Shown here: positions 34,336 through 43,091 of the stretch, in pieces
How positions within the stretch are numbered: the first letter of the stretch is position 1
Layout: each line of letters opens with the position of its first letter
From: a virus
Virus record (IMG/VR): IMGVR_UViG_3300032268_000986
Span: 234,259 to 298,258 of that record
Length of the DNA stretch: 64,000 nucleotides
Direction: 5' to 3' (one strand)
Position numbers and translations under genes: made by a program
Notes under the pieces: generated by a model
Seen by the model: the letters and a program-made list of their open reading frames with translations, nothing else
What the model was told of the DNA's origin: nothing
The model's database searches: none

Positions 34336-35255
34336 CAGCGACGAGCGCGACCTAGGCCTGCGCCACCTGCAGGTTCTTCAGCGTCCATGTCTGCGCCAGC
34401 ATCGGCAGCAGCAGCGTCAAGATCATCCATGCCAGGTTCAGCACCGGCTTCGGCACCAGCAACACCGGCAGCAGCCATGTCACCGGCAGCAGCGTCAACA
34501 CCAGCGGCAGCAGCCGCCATGTCACCAGCCATGGCACCTGCAGGTGCTTGCCCAGTAACTACGCCTAGAGCAGCATCAAGTTGTTGCTTGGCACCTTGAA
34601 TATTTTGCAACATTCCAGTGAGAGCCGCAGTGGCGTCAGAGTTGAATTGTGCTGCTTGATCAACACCAATTTGGTTCTTGATCGAGTCGACTAGGGCAGG
34701 CAGTTCTTTGAACTGTAATTCACTGACATCTTCCAGCATGCCTTGCATTTTGTCCACCATGTCTTGAGCAGCCAAGACAACTTGAGCTTGTTGAACTTCA
34801 CTTTCTTTCAGCATGCGGTATGCATTGCGCAAACGACTTTCAGCTTTCATGAGAGCAGCACCGGCTACCATTTTTTGTTCATCAGGATTCAGTGTTTGGC
34901 CAGCAGCTGATTTTTTAAGAGCAGCAGCCAATTTGGGGTCTTTGACCTTGGCCACGGCCTGTGCAGGATCTGTTTGCTGTGCTTGTTGTCCAGGTGGGAT
35001 TGGCAGGTCTTCTGATAACCTAGTTATCAATGCTTGTTCCATCATGACCAATTGCAGATATTGAGGATTTTGTTCGCTGGTGTGGCGAGCACTGCTCTTG
35101 CGAGCTTCGCCAAGAATACCACGTACCTTGGTCAACATGGCACGAGTTTGACCAGTGGTGAGACGGTCAAACTTGATGTTGTTACCAAAGTAACTTTCAA
35201 ATACTTTAGCTATTTGCTTTGCTGGCTTGGGAGCCGAGAGTTCTTGCAGTTTCAT
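34335..35255 (-). CDS. Ala/Gly-rich virion core or scaffold-like protein
   Basis: A 306-aa protein. The first 220 residues are helical (MKLQELSAPKPAKQIAKVF). The last 80 are low complexity, with repeated AGDMAAA and DLDAAAADAG, ending GAGLGRARR. Helical, soluble and low in Cys/Trp, it looks like a prohead core or scaffold component. Inferred only from composition and neighbours. Its start overlaps the upstream gene by 50 nt. A TAAATA box lies 23 nt upstream. Confidence 0.5.
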   Translation of the reverse strand: MKLQELSAPKPAKQIAKVFESYFGNNIKFDRLTTGQTRAMLTKVRGILGEARKSSARHTSEQNPQYLQLVMMEQALITRLSEDLPIPPGQQAQQTDPAQAVAKVKDPKLAAALKKSAAGQTLNPDEQKMVAGAALMKAESRLRNAYRMLKESEVQQAQVVLAAQDMVDKMQGMLEDVSELQFKELPALVDSIKNQIGVDQAAQFNSDATAALTGMLQNIQGAKQQLDAALGVVTGQAPAGAMAGDMAAAAAGVDAAAGDMAAAGVAGAEAGAEPGMDDLDAAAADAGADMDAEEPAGGAGLGRARR

Positions 35256-35703
35256 TATTGAATCCTCTAATTTGCAGGTATTTAGCCTGATTTATACATT
35301 TTTCCAATTCAGTATTTACATAACGTAGTCGCTGAATCTTGGGCTCTAGCTTGGTTGTCACTGTTTCTTTAAACTCAGTGTCACGGCTGCGATCACGCAG
35401 AGTCATGCGACAGTGCAGGTCATTGACCAATCCTTGACGTCGCTGATCCAATTGTTGTATTTCTCGAGCTAGATTGTATTTTTTAAACTTGTCAGCTGTA
35501 CACCAACTCATTGCAGTGCGTTGATTACTGAATTTGCCATGATCTTGATCTGGTGTAGAAACTGTGACAGATTCACGAGTTTGATGTATTACATAAACAC
35601 CAAATGCCACTACAGTACCGTTGCCATTGTCAACCACCATGTGCTGTATGTTTCGACGCAGTTCACGGTCAGCAAATCGTTCTAGCTTTTCTGTTGGGGT
35701 CAT
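35206..35703 (-). CDS. Hypothetical protein, coiled-coil C-terminus
   Basis: A 165-aa protein. The N-terminal half is beta-rich (HMVVDNGNGTVVAFGVYVIHQ) and the second half is a long basic helix (EIQQLDQRRQGLVNDLH, TTKLEPKIQRLRYVNTELEK). Unrecognised. It overlaps the 34335-35255 gene by 50 nt and the next upstream gene by 4 nt. Confidence 0.5.
   Translation of the reverse strand: MTPTEKLERFADRELRRNIQHMVVDNGNGTVVAFGVYVIHQTRESVTVSTPDQDHGKFSNQRTAMSWCTADKFKKYNLAREIQQLDQRRQGLVNDLHCRMTLRDRSRDTEFKETVTTKLEPKIQRLRYVNTELEKCINQAKYLQIRGFNNETARTLGSQASKANS
35279..35284 (-). promoter_or_regulatory. T4-late-like TAAATA motif
   Basis: Minus-strand GCTAAATACCTGC, 23 nt before ATG 35255 and inside the coding end of the 165-aa gene. 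Confidence 0.45.
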
Positions 35704-35963
35704 TTCAAAACATATTGTTGCAGCATCCAGGCCACGGCAGCAAGCAAACTACCAATGATAGCTACTCCCCAGCCAATGATCTGATCATTGCGTTTGCTGG
35801 ACATTGAGTCTATTTTTGTGCCAATGCCGTCGAGATTTTCTTTGACTTCGTTTACTGAGAACTCCACAACTCCCAGTTTGTGCTCCAGCATTTTATAACG
35901 TTCGGCGCACAGCTCAACATGAGCCTCCAAACTGTGTTTTTCAATTTCTGTGGTTTCAGACAT
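35700..35963 (-). CDS. Small membrane protein, XhlA-like layout
   Basis: An 87-aa protein: a helical, charged N-terminal part (HKLGVVEFSVNEVKENLDGI) and one C-terminal membrane segment (IIGWGVAIIGSLLAAVAWML, 62-81). This layout recalls the XhlA/holin-associated family, so a role in lysis is possible. No lysozyme is seen nearby, which weakens that idea. A late-like box is 18 nt upstream. Confidence 0.5.
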   Translation of the reverse strand: MSETTEIEKHSLEAHVELCAERYKMLEHKLGVVEFSVNEVKENLDGIGTKIDSMSSKRNDQIIGWGVAIIGSLLAAVAWMLQQYVLK

Positions 35964-36399
35964 GAGAATTCTCCATTGCTGTATTTACCAATTCAAACCA
36001 AATGTTTTGTGTTTGTCCCTGGATAATCAAGCAAGGGTCAATGCCGTATTCTTCATCTAGATTGATGATCATGGGCACACGGTCACAATCATGTTTGAGA
36101 CCAGCCAAGGGATCATCACTGTCTGACAATCCGTAAACACCTTCAGATTCTGTGATAAAAGTAAATTCCCAGGTTCCGGCGTCACACACAGGATTGGATA
36201 ACTCAAACGGTTGTGTTCTCAAACCAATGATTTGCAATAGTGTTTCCCAGTTGCGTTGTTGATTGCGACTCTTGTTCCAGTCATGTTGATTGCGCACCCA
36301 CTGTCCAGCATGATCTTGAAACGGCATGGCTGTGGCTTTGAAATGTCCAGTGACACCGGTGCGGCTGCAATCAAAAAGGGTACGACACAATATTTTCAT
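35956..36399 (-). CDS. Hypothetical protein
   Basis: A 147-aa protein beginning MKILCRTLFDCSRTGVTGHF, with NWETLLQIIGLRTQP in the middle. I recall similar proteins in other T4-like phage genomes but no function. A GTTAAATACTGG motif is 8 nt upstream, which would give an almost leaderless late transcript. Confidence 0.5.
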   Translation of the reverse strand: MKILCRTLFDCSRTGVTGHFKATAMPFQDHAGQWVRNQHDWNKSRNQQRNWETLLQIIGLRTQPFELSNPVCDAGTWEFTFITESEGVYGLSDSDDPLAGLKHDCDRVPMIINLDEEYGIDPCLIIQGQTQNIWFELVNTAMENSHV

Positions 36400-36407
36400 T
36401 CTGCCAG

Positions 36408-36413
36408 TATTTA
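36408..36413 (-). promoter_or_regulatory. T4-late-like TAAATA motif
   Basis: Minus-strand GTTAAATACTGG just before ATG 36399 and downstream of the terminator at 36421-36448. Confidence 0.4.
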
Positions 36414-36420
36414 ACGGTCA

Positions 36421-36448
36421 AAGAAAAGCCCTGGAATATTCCAGGGCT
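36421..36448 (-). terminator. Intrinsic terminator after the 132-aa virion protein
   Basis: A perfect 22-nt palindrome, AGCCCTGGAAT/ATTCCAGGGCT (36427-36448), followed on the minus strand by TTTTCTTTG. A strong Rho-independent terminator; it separates two late units. Confidence 0.75.
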
Positions 36449-36466
36449 GTTCGGTACTAGCGCGGA

Positions 36467-36865
36467 TTAAACGTTAGTGAAAGTAGCTGAGCCAGCAACG
36501 TTGGCAGTTGGGATACCAATAGCAGCGTTGGCTGTTTGAGCAGCAGCAACTAGAGTAGCTGTGGTGTATGCGCCTGTTGGGAACAGAGCGATATTCAACA
36601 CAGTAGGAGCACTGGGAGTAACTTGATACATTGCCACAGTAGCAGTTTGTTGAACTGCTTGGATAACGTTGGCGATATAGCCGTTAACACCACCTTGAGC
36701 AATCAGAGTAGCGTTGGCGGTCAAGCTGAAAAATTCCAGCTTTGGACCAGCTGGTTGTACTGGACCGTTGGCAGCAATGTTGCTGGTTGGAGCCAAGGGA
36801 CCGTTTTGTACGTCCAATGCAAATACTGGTTGTGCATCACCATTAACACGAGTAAAATAAGCCAT
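36467..36865 (-). CDS. Small virion-type protein
   Basis: A 132-aa protein rich in Ala, Thr, Asn, Val and Pro, almost without Cys, Lys or Arg (ANATLIAQGGVNGYIANVIQAVQQTATVAMY region). This resembles highly expressed head-decoration or tail proteins. It is a single-gene unit, with a late-like box and AAAGGAAA upstream and a strong terminator just downstream, as expected for an abundant virion protein. Confidence 0.55.
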   Translation of the reverse strand: MAYFTRVNGDAQPVFALDVQNGPLAPTSNIAANGPVQPAGPKLEFFSLTANATLIAQGGVNGYIANVIQAVQQTATVAMYQVTPSAPTVLNIALFPTGAYTTATLVAAAQTANAAIGIPTANVAGSATFTNV

Positions 36866-36909
36866 GATAAAATTTCCTTTAAGTTTATAGGCGTTTAAGC
36901 CCTACACTT

Positions 36910-36915
36910 ATTTAG
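36910..36915 (-). promoter_or_regulatory. T4-late-like TAAATA motif
   Basis: Minus-strand ACTAAATAAGTG in the gap 36866-36935, 45 nt before ATG 36865. The rest of that gap holds only the AAAGGAAA ribosome binding site. Confidence 0.5.
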
Positions 36916-36935
36916 TCATTTGGTAAAAATCATGC

Positions 36936-38861
36936 CTATTGAGGGTTGTTTCGGGCACGATTTCTAGCTGTGAAATCAAAGCGGTTCACAGCCTTGGCAT
37001 AGCCGCTGGGGGTGGCCATGACCCAACCTTCATTGCCCGGACTCTGTCGATCCAGCTGTTGTAGCACATCCATTTTGAGATCATGCAACAACAAGAACAG
37101 TGTAAACGCCGCTGCCATGCCTTCGGTGTTGGAACTGGGGCTCTTGAGATATTCAATAATATTGGCGAATTTTCTAGGGCTGACCTTGCTCTGCAGCCAC
37201 TTGCCAAACTCGCCCAGGAGATTTTCAAAGTGTCCAGTTCCAATTCTGTAGTTGATATAGTCCACACACAACTTGGCCAAGTCAGTGATCTGCTGTGATC
37301 GTAATTCTGCAGGATTAAACAAGGTGTCAATTGCAGCACCTTGAGTGCTCAACAGTGATTTGATTTCTTTGATCAACGGTTTGTCGGGCGTGATTTCATT
37401 GCCGTATATGGGTTCAATCAACAACAGGCCTGGAACATCCGCAAACTTCACACCACTGAGTGGTTGTCGAGCATCACCTTGATCTGCATACATGCTGTGC
37501 ATGGCAATGCCCACTGTGCTGGCTCCAATGCGCTGACCCAAGGAACTTTGAGCTGGAATTCTGTACTCAACAGTGTTGGGTTGGAACACATAGTTGCCCG
37601 ACACTTCGGGTGGGGTGTCCATGTACAACAGGTCGCCTTTGGCATAGCCCCGGAAGTTGGCAGGAGTTGCTGCTTCCAGCATGGGCCACAGTGTGGCATA
37701 CAGCTGAATCAATTCCCGACGATCACCTGATCTCATGTTCATGAATTGTGCCAGTTGATCTACGCTGGTGGCAAGTCCGTCATAGCCCTTGGCTTCAAAT
37801 CCTGATCCGTCAGTGAGCACAAACTCGCCTGTGCTGGGTTTGCGCCCAAATATGATAGCAGGCTTGCCGTCCCACTTCACTGTGGTGGTGCCGCCGGGGT
37901 TGGCAGCCGCTGCATCAATGATGGACAGAGCTTCGCGCACACCCTGTGACCCTTTACGGAACACCAAATCTTCCAAGTGTTCAATGCCCTTGGCTCTGCC
38001 GCCTACACCGGCAGCTTCTGCTTCGTACAAACGATAGGGATCAGCAGAAACCGGAGCTTCGACTATGGCCTGCATGCCTTGATTCACAATGCGGTCACGC
38101 AAGCGGGCCAGGAAATTCACATCATTCTCTTTGACCACTTCAGGTTCGCTGGCACCCTCTCTCTGAAGGTATTCACGAAAATCTGCCAGCTTGGCATCAC
38201 GCTGGGGATCAGCCGACAGAGCATTGTAAATGGTTTCTACGTTTTTTAAACTTTTACGGTCATGCCCTTTGCCCAACAGCACTGATGCCACATAGTCGGG
38301 ATCCAGACCATGGTTGACCAGTTGATTGGTTGCACGACTAAACATGCCATTGGCGCCGACCTTGAGTCCCAGACTCTTGGCCACGGAACTTACAAGTACA
38401 TTGCGCATGACACCCTTGTAGGCAGAATCTGTGCCACCGCCATAGTAGTATGTGCCCCAGTCCACGTTGGGGAAAAACATAAAGTCTGTTTGCACAAAGC
38501 CTTGATCAGGGTCACCGTTGATGGGAGTTTTGAAATGTACTTCGCCGGCTTTTTTCACCCACTCACGCGGATCCTGTCCCTGACTGGTGACAAACTGTGT
38601 TAGCTTGGCGGCAACGGCTTCCTTGGAGGCTTCGTTGGTGTCAATGGCAATGTCAAGATCGCCCGACGATTCTTTTTTGCCGGTGCTGCCCAACCAGCGG
38701 CTGGGATATCCTGTGTCAGTGTCCTCTGGCCCCGACAGGTCCATGTTCAACACTGATTCCAACCACTGAATGGTTCCAGGAATGTCGGCCTGGTTGATTC
38801 TCTGGGTCAGTGGTAGGCCCATTTTGTCTTTGAATACGTTGCCACCTTCAAATACGTTCAT
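36936..38861 (-). CDS. Pol-beta-type nucleotidyltransferase fused to KxDG ligase-like domain
   Basis: A 641-aa protein with two apparent catalytic parts. N-terminal: GST (58-60) then GDLDIAID with D68 and D70, and a third acidic residue in VQTDFMFF (D126), the GS...DxD...D signature of Pol-beta-superfamily nucleotidyltransferases. C-terminal: TTVKWDGKPAIIFGR, with K329-W-D-G resembling motif I of ATP-dependent ligases and RNA ligases, and an EYRIPA/LLIEPIY region. Both domains are inferred from motifs. RNA or tRNA end repair is one possibility. ATGA-coupled to its upstream neighbour. Confidence 0.55.
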   Translation of the reverse strand: MNVFEGGNVFKDKMGLPLTQRINQADIPGTIQWLESVLNMDLSGPEDTDTGYPSRWLGSTGKKESSGDLDIAIDTNEASKEAVAAKLTQFVTSQGQDPREWVKKAGEVHFKTPINGDPDQGFVQTDFMFFPNVDWGTYYYGGGTDSAYKGVMRNVLVSSVAKSLGLKVGANGMFSRATNQLVNHGLDPDYVASVLLGKGHDRKSLKNVETIYNALSADPQRDAKLADFREYLQREGASEPEVVKENDVNFLARLRDRIVNQGMQAIVEAPVSADPYRLYEAEAAGVGGRAKGIEHLEDLVFRKGSQGVREALSIIDAAAANPGGTTTVKWDGKPAIIFGRKPSTGEFVLTDGSGFEAKGYDGLATSVDQLAQFMNMRSGDRRELIQLYATLWPMLEAATPANFRGYAKGDLLYMDTPPEVSGNYVFQPNTVEYRIPAQSSLGQRIGASTVGIAMHSMYADQGDARQPLSGVKFADVPGLLLIEPIYGNEITPDKPLIKEIKSLLSTQGAAIDTLFNPAELRSQQITDLAKLCVDYINYRIGTGHFENLLGEFGKWLQSKVSPRKFANIIEYLKSPSSNTEGMAAAFTLFLLLHDLKMDVLQQLDRQSPGNEGWVMATPSGYAKAVNRFDFTARNRARNNPQ

Positions 38862-39709
38862 AGTAACTTTGCTGCTTTCAAAAGACTGTCCACCATGGGA
38901 GAACCTGTGCTGGTGATATTTAATTTTTGTCCTGACTGTTTTACCTCGGCATTGAGCTTCATGAGTCCGGCAGCATCAACTCCCATGGCCTGCATGGCAG
39001 CATTGAGTTGAGGATCTGCGGCTGGGTTGGTTGCGGCGGCTCTAGTAGAAGCATCACGCTGAAACTGTGCCATGCTTGTGGCTGTGTGCATCAGCCCGGC
39101 TAATTCCTGCCAGGACTTTTGATTTAAATCTTTCAAGGTCTTGGCGGTGTTGCCAGGATCCTTTGCCGTGTTGATCAGCTTGGTAATTGCATTGTCAATT
39201 CGTTGCACAATGTCTCGGGCCATTTGTTGGCCTTTTCCGCCCATGCTGGCAGGATCAACGCTGGCTGCTAGCTTTTTATAATCATTTCCCAGAGCTTTTA
39301 GATCATTGTTGACCATTTTTGTTGCAATGGCAGTTAAATTATTGCCGTCTAATTGACTTATGTCAGTAGTTTTTTCATTGTTCATGGCAGCGGCCAAGGT
39401 CTGATCCCACAGCTGGGCTTTTTCCTGGGCCATTTGCTTGATCAAGGGTGCTGTTGCGCCAGTGGCTGCTTGTTGAGCATAGCCTGGAGCCACAGTGGCA
39501 CCAGCTGTGGCACCACCAATATTGGTGCCTAAATTTTGATTCATGCTCTGCGCTAGAGCCGATGCAACTGGATTCTGCGCTATGCGATCGCCAATCTTAC
39601 CGGCAGCTGATTTCACTTGATTGCCAATCTTGCCAGCAGCTGATTTTATGTTGCTCAAAGATATTGCTTCATTGGTTTGTCGGGGGCGAGTTAGTTCATG
39701 AATCTGCAT
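38858..39709 (-). CDS. Virion/core-like helical protein
   Basis: A 283-aa protein starting MQIHELTRPRQTNEA, a start similar to several core-type proteins in this window. It contains a repeated KSAAGKIG(N/D) motif (residues about 23-42) and is otherwise rich in Ala, Gln, Asn and Gly without enzyme motifs. ATG 39709 overlaps the preceding stop by 14 nt. A virion-internal role is inferred. Confidence 0.5.
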   Translation of the reverse strand: MQIHELTRPRQTNEAISLSNIKSAAGKIGNQVKSAAGKIGDRIAQNPVASALAQSMNQNLGTNIGGATAGATVAPGYAQQAATGATAPLIKQMAQEKAQLWDQTLAAAMNNEKTTDISQLDGNNLTAIATKMVNNDLKALGNDYKKLAASVDPASMGGKGQQMARDIVQRIDNAITKLINTAKDPGNTAKTLKDLNQKSWQELAGLMHTATSMAQFQRDASTRAAATNPAADPQLNAAMQAMGVDAAGLMKLNAEVKQSGQKLNITSTGSPMVDSLLKAAKLL

Positions 39710-39944
39710 GTGTTCTCCGTACTGATCTAGCAAACTTGCCGGTGTCTCGAGTGCGTATTGCATTCAACAATTTACGAGTGAGATTTTCTGCTTGCTCAGG
39801 TGTGTACTCTGCATCAATTTGTTCCAGCAAACGTATAGCAGTCTCGATGAGGGTGCTGGCACGATTTTCGATGATCAATCTACGATCACGCTCAACGTAC
39901 ATGCTATCAAGTTCTTCAAGAATGCTGCGGGTTCTTTTTTGCAT
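39696..39944 (-). CDS. Small helical hypothetical protein
   Basis: An 82-aa charged helical protein (TRSILEELDSMYVERDRRLI). ATG 39944 is preferred over the longer frame to 40025, which would cross the late-like box at 39962. First gene of the minus-strand late group that runs to 36936. Confidence 0.55.
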   Translation of the reverse strand: MQKRTRSILEELDSMYVERDRRLIIENRASTLIETAIRLLEQIDAEYTPEQAENLTRKLLNAIRTRDTGKFARSVRRTHADS

Positions 39945-39961
39945 TATATCAGCCTTTTGAT

Positions 39962-39991
39962 TATTTAGCGCATTGGGGCTAACGATAAATA
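39962..39991. promoter_or_regulatory. Divergent pair of late-like motifs
   Basis: Minus-strand CTAAATAATC (39967-39962 core), 17 nt before ATG 39944, and plus-strand GATAAATATC (39986-39991 core), 21 nt before ATG 40013. Together they form a two-way late promoter between divergent genes. Confidence 0.5.
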
Positions 39992-40012
39992 TCTGCAACA
40001 CAAGGATCTCAA

Positions 40013-40945
40013 ATGACCAGCGCAATCAACCCCAACAACATCGACGGTGCTTATCCCATTGCCGGGCAGCCCAACAACACCCAAGGCATGCGGGACAACT
40101 TCACCGCCACAAAAACCAATTTTCAGTATGCAGCCGACGAAATCACTGACTTGCAGAGCAAGGTTGTGGTTAAATCTGCTCTAACCGGCGGTACTATAGA
40201 CAACAACATGAATGACAACCTCATTTATGCTGTCAAACTCAATGATGTCAGTTACACTTATTTGCAAAATACAGCCACTGCGGGCACAGTCACAATAGAC
40301 TATTCTGCAGGACAATATCAATTCCTTACAACTACAGGCAGCGTTTCCCTGAGTTTTGCCAACTGGCCCGTGGCCGGTGATACTGGCAGCGTGGACATTG
40401 CTGTGAACATCACCAACACTGCTTACACATTGACCCTGCCCTCGGCAGTCAGCCTGGGCACCGCCGGAGTTCAAGGCTACAGCGCAAATGTGATCACATT
40501 TGCTGCCACTGGCACCTATCAGTTCCGTTTCTCCACAGCCGACAGCGGCACCACCATAACCATATTTGATTTGAATCGTCCTTTGTTAGCAGCCGAAGGG
40601 CAAACAATTGGATATCAGGGAGCAGCTGGTACAGGCGGCACAGTAACACAAGCAACCAACAAAGCCACAGGTGTAACGTTAAACAAACCTGTTGGACAAA
40701 TTACCCTAAACAATGCATCGCTAGCGGCTGCCACTACAGTGAATTTTACCTTGACCAATTCCTACATTGGCAACACTGACCTGCTGATAATCAATCAAAC
40801 CAGCACAGCCAACGCAGGCGGTTACTATTTTAATGCAATATGTAATGCGGGCAATGCACAAGTGTCTGTGCGCAATATCATGGCAGCATCAGCAAGTGAT
40901 GCTGTGGTGGTACGTTATGCTGTGGTCAAGGGCGAAATAGCTTAA
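40013..40945 (+). CDS. Virion/fibre-type protein
   Basis: A 310-aa protein rich in Thr, Asn, Ala and Gly. It begins MTSAINPNNIDGAYPIAGQP, and the GMRDNF...TNFQYAADEI segment precedes a long beta-rich region. Low Lys/Cys content and late-like promoter support a virion protein such as a fibre or tail-associated factor. ATG 40013 follows AAGGATCT. Its stop overlaps the convergent helicase stop by 4 nt. Confidence 0.55.
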   Translation: MTSAINPNNIDGAYPIAGQPNNTQGMRDNFTATKTNFQYAADEITDLQSKVVVKSALTGGTIDNNMNDNLIYAVKLNDVSYTYLQNTATAGTVTIDYSAGQYQFLTTTGSVSLSFANWPVAGDTGSVDIAVNITNTAYTLTLPSAVSLGTAGVQGYSANVITFAATGTYQFRFSTADSGTTITIFDLNRPLLAAEGQTIGYQGAAGTGGTVTQATNKATGVTLNKPVGQITLNNASLAAATTVNFTLTNSYIGNTDLLIINQTSTANAGGYYFNAICNAGNAQVSVRNIMAASASDAVVVRYAVVKGEIA

Positions 40946-42384
40946 TTTGATTTGATCTGTCCCAGCAGTTGTTTGAGCTTGGCGCTTTGAACATCTGCTG
41001 TTACTTTAGACCCCTGCTCCCATGCAGGGGTTCCTGTGGCACGTTCCCAAGGCTGGTTGGCGGTTTCTCCCTCAGTAGCACTGCCTTGGGCAGGTTTTGC
41101 ACTACTACGTGCCTTGATTGAATCCATGATTGAACTTTGTGGGCGGTTGGCTTCTTCTCCGCCTTCGTCAGTAATGCGCATTGTTTCAACATTGTACTCC
41201 AGATCAATTTTTTGACCAACGCCGGTCGAGCTTCGAGATTTCATGCACTGTATCTGATACTTGCCACGTTCACGCATGGCGCGACTTGTAAAGATACCAA
41301 ACACATTGTCAGCTGTGTTGATTTTACTGATACCACCCGAAATGTGCGAGTGATCAAATTCAATCTCTTCCACAGCCGATCGATTCAACTGTGACGCTGT
41401 GACCATCAAGATACCCAGCTCTTTGGCCAAGTTACGCAATTCTTCCGATACATACTTGTCTTTGACAAACAAGTCGTTGGGACTGACCTTGGCACTCACA
41501 GGCATCAACAAGTCCAGGTAGTCAATCATCATGAAGTCCACTCGATGCCCAGTCTTGATCTGATATTCTTTCAAGAAACTGCGAATGTCGTTGATGTTGC
41601 TCTGCGCCGGCAAGGCCTTGACTTGATAGCTGCCGGCCTTTTTGCCCACCAGCTTGATCTTGAGTGCTGCTGTTTCTTTTTCTTTGCGAATGTCCTTGGT
41701 TGACATATTGGTCAACATGGCTGCTGTTCTCAAACCTGTGAGCTCTTCACTCAGTTCCAGAGTGATGTATACACCATGCAAGCCCAGTTGTACCCAGTTC
41801 AGGGCAATGTTCATCATCACAAGTGATTTGCCCGAGCCTGATCCGCCGGCAAAGATATTGAGTTCACCACGGCTGAATCCGCCGTACAACAGTCGATCCA
41901 TTTGTGGCCATCCTGTTGATACTTGGCCGCCTGCATCAAAGTACCGGGCAAACATGGCTTCAGGATCAAGCCAAAAATCAGTGCCTAGATCCTTGGTCAA
42001 ACTGATCTGTACAGCATCCTTTATGAGCTTTTCCACTGGATCAAACTCGCCCTTTTCCAGCAAGTCTGCGGCCTTGAGGATTGCACGTTCAAGCTCTTGG
42101 CGCTTGGTAAAGTTTTCAAATTCTTGCAAGAACCACTCGTAGTGTCCTTCATTCAAGTCTGGCACAGCTTCTAGTTTGACCCCGGTGGCCGCCGAGATCT
42201 GTGTGCGTTCAGGCAAGGTCTTGAACTTGTCTGAGTGCTCAAGAATGAACTTGGCGGCTGGACGTAGGCTGCGATCAAAGTTTTCTGGATTGTAGATGTT
42301 TTGAACACGCACATAGCTCTGTGCATCTTCTAGCATCATTTCTAGAAACAGTTTTTGTACTTCAATTCCGAATTCTTTTAACAA
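40942..42384 (-). CDS. Replicative DNA helicase (DnaB/gp41-like)
   Basis: A 480-aa RecA-fold hexameric helicase. Walker A AGGSGSGKS (179-187), an acidic VYITLELSEE block, Walker B MMIDYLDLL and a TASQLNRSA segment (sensor/arginine region) follow the DnaB order. The N-terminal 130 residues are helical. Starts at TTG 42384 with AGGA 7 nt upstream, overlapping the preceding stop. Partners the primase at 43072 in unwinding and priming at the fork. Confidence 0.9.
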   Translation of the reverse strand: MLKEFGIEVQKLFLEMMLEDAQSYVRVQNIYNPENFDRSLRPAAKFILEHSDKFKTLPERTQISAATGVKLEAVPDLNEGHYEWFLQEFENFTKRQELERAILKAADLLEKGEFDPVEKLIKDAVQISLTKDLGTDFWLDPEAMFARYFDAGGQVSTGWPQMDRLLYGGFSRGELNIFAGGSGSGKSLVMMNIALNWVQLGLHGVYITLELSEELTGLRTAAMLTNMSTKDIRKEKETAALKIKLVGKKAGSYQVKALPAQSNINDIRSFLKEYQIKTGHRVDFMMIDYLDLLMPVSAKVSPNDLFVKDKYVSEELRNLAKELGILMVTASQLNRSAVEEIEFDHSHISGGISKINTADNVFGIFTSRAMRERGKYQIQCMKSRSSTGVGQKIDLEYNVETMRITDEGGEEANRPQSSIMDSIKARSSAKPAQGSATEGETANQPWERATGTPAWEQGSKVTADVQSAKLKQLLGQIKSN

Positions 42385-43091
42385 AGTCTATCCTTTATAC
42401 TGGTTTCAAAAAAATAACTGTTTCCAGCAGGTCCGTGATGACCCATCCATCCGTATTGTTTAAAATCTGCAGGCTCGTGCTTGTTTAAGTTTGTGCTATA
42501 GTATGTATTTTCAAACAGTATGCATCGTTTATGTTCTTGGCAATATGGCAACACAAAATCGCTTGGTCCCCATTTGTTTTCAGGATCAAATGGTTTTGAC
42601 AGATTGACAATGAGATAGTTGGCATTTTTTGAATCTAACCAGGTTGTTAATAAAAACAAAGTTCTCAATGTTTGTGTCTCTAGCCAGGAGCGATCGCTGT
42701 GAATAACTAACTGTTTGTCATTTCCGTAATTGTGCTCAGATACCAGTCCATGATGACTAGTTATTTTAAATTTATGGTCATCCCATGTATCAGTGTCAAA
42801 CTTGTAACCAGTGTATTCAGTGTCTTTGAAATTGTCAAATATAGTAATTCTTTCCAAAGGAGGAATACCAATCAAGAATACATCTTTGTCCCAGTTATAT
42901 TGATCTTGCATGCTGATTAACATATGACATACACTGTCAAGACTGTTGCCATCTCTTGAGCAATTCTTAATAGCTGGTATCCCAAGATATTGTGCAGCCA
43001 ATCCCCAGAAACTTTCTTGTGGGGTTACACAGCGATGTGGAGTGGTGTAACTATCACCAAAAACCCAAAGATTATTGTATTCTTTTGACAA
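42378..43091 (-). CDS. SGNH-hydrolase-like protein
   Basis: A 237-aa protein with VFGDSYTTPH at the N-terminus (GDS block), a DGNSLDS segment and a C-terminal GHHGPAGNSYF with a candidate His. It lies between helicase and primase. Start is TTG 43091, with AAGGA 9-10 nt upstream; no ATG is available before the GDS motif. AT-richer than its neighbours. Role unknown. Confidence 0.6.
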   Translation of the reverse strand: MSKEYNNLWVFGDSYTTPHRCVTPQESFWGLAAQYLGIPAIKNCSRDGNSLDSVCHMLISMQDQYNWDKDVFLIGIPPLERITIFDNFKDTEYTGYKFDTDTWDDHKFKITSHHGLVSEHNYGNDKQLVIHSDRSWLETQTLRTLFLLTTWLDSKNANYLIVNLSKPFDPENKWGPSDFVLPYCQEHKRCILFENTYYSTNLNKHEPADFKQYGWMGHHGPAGNSYFFETSIKDRLC

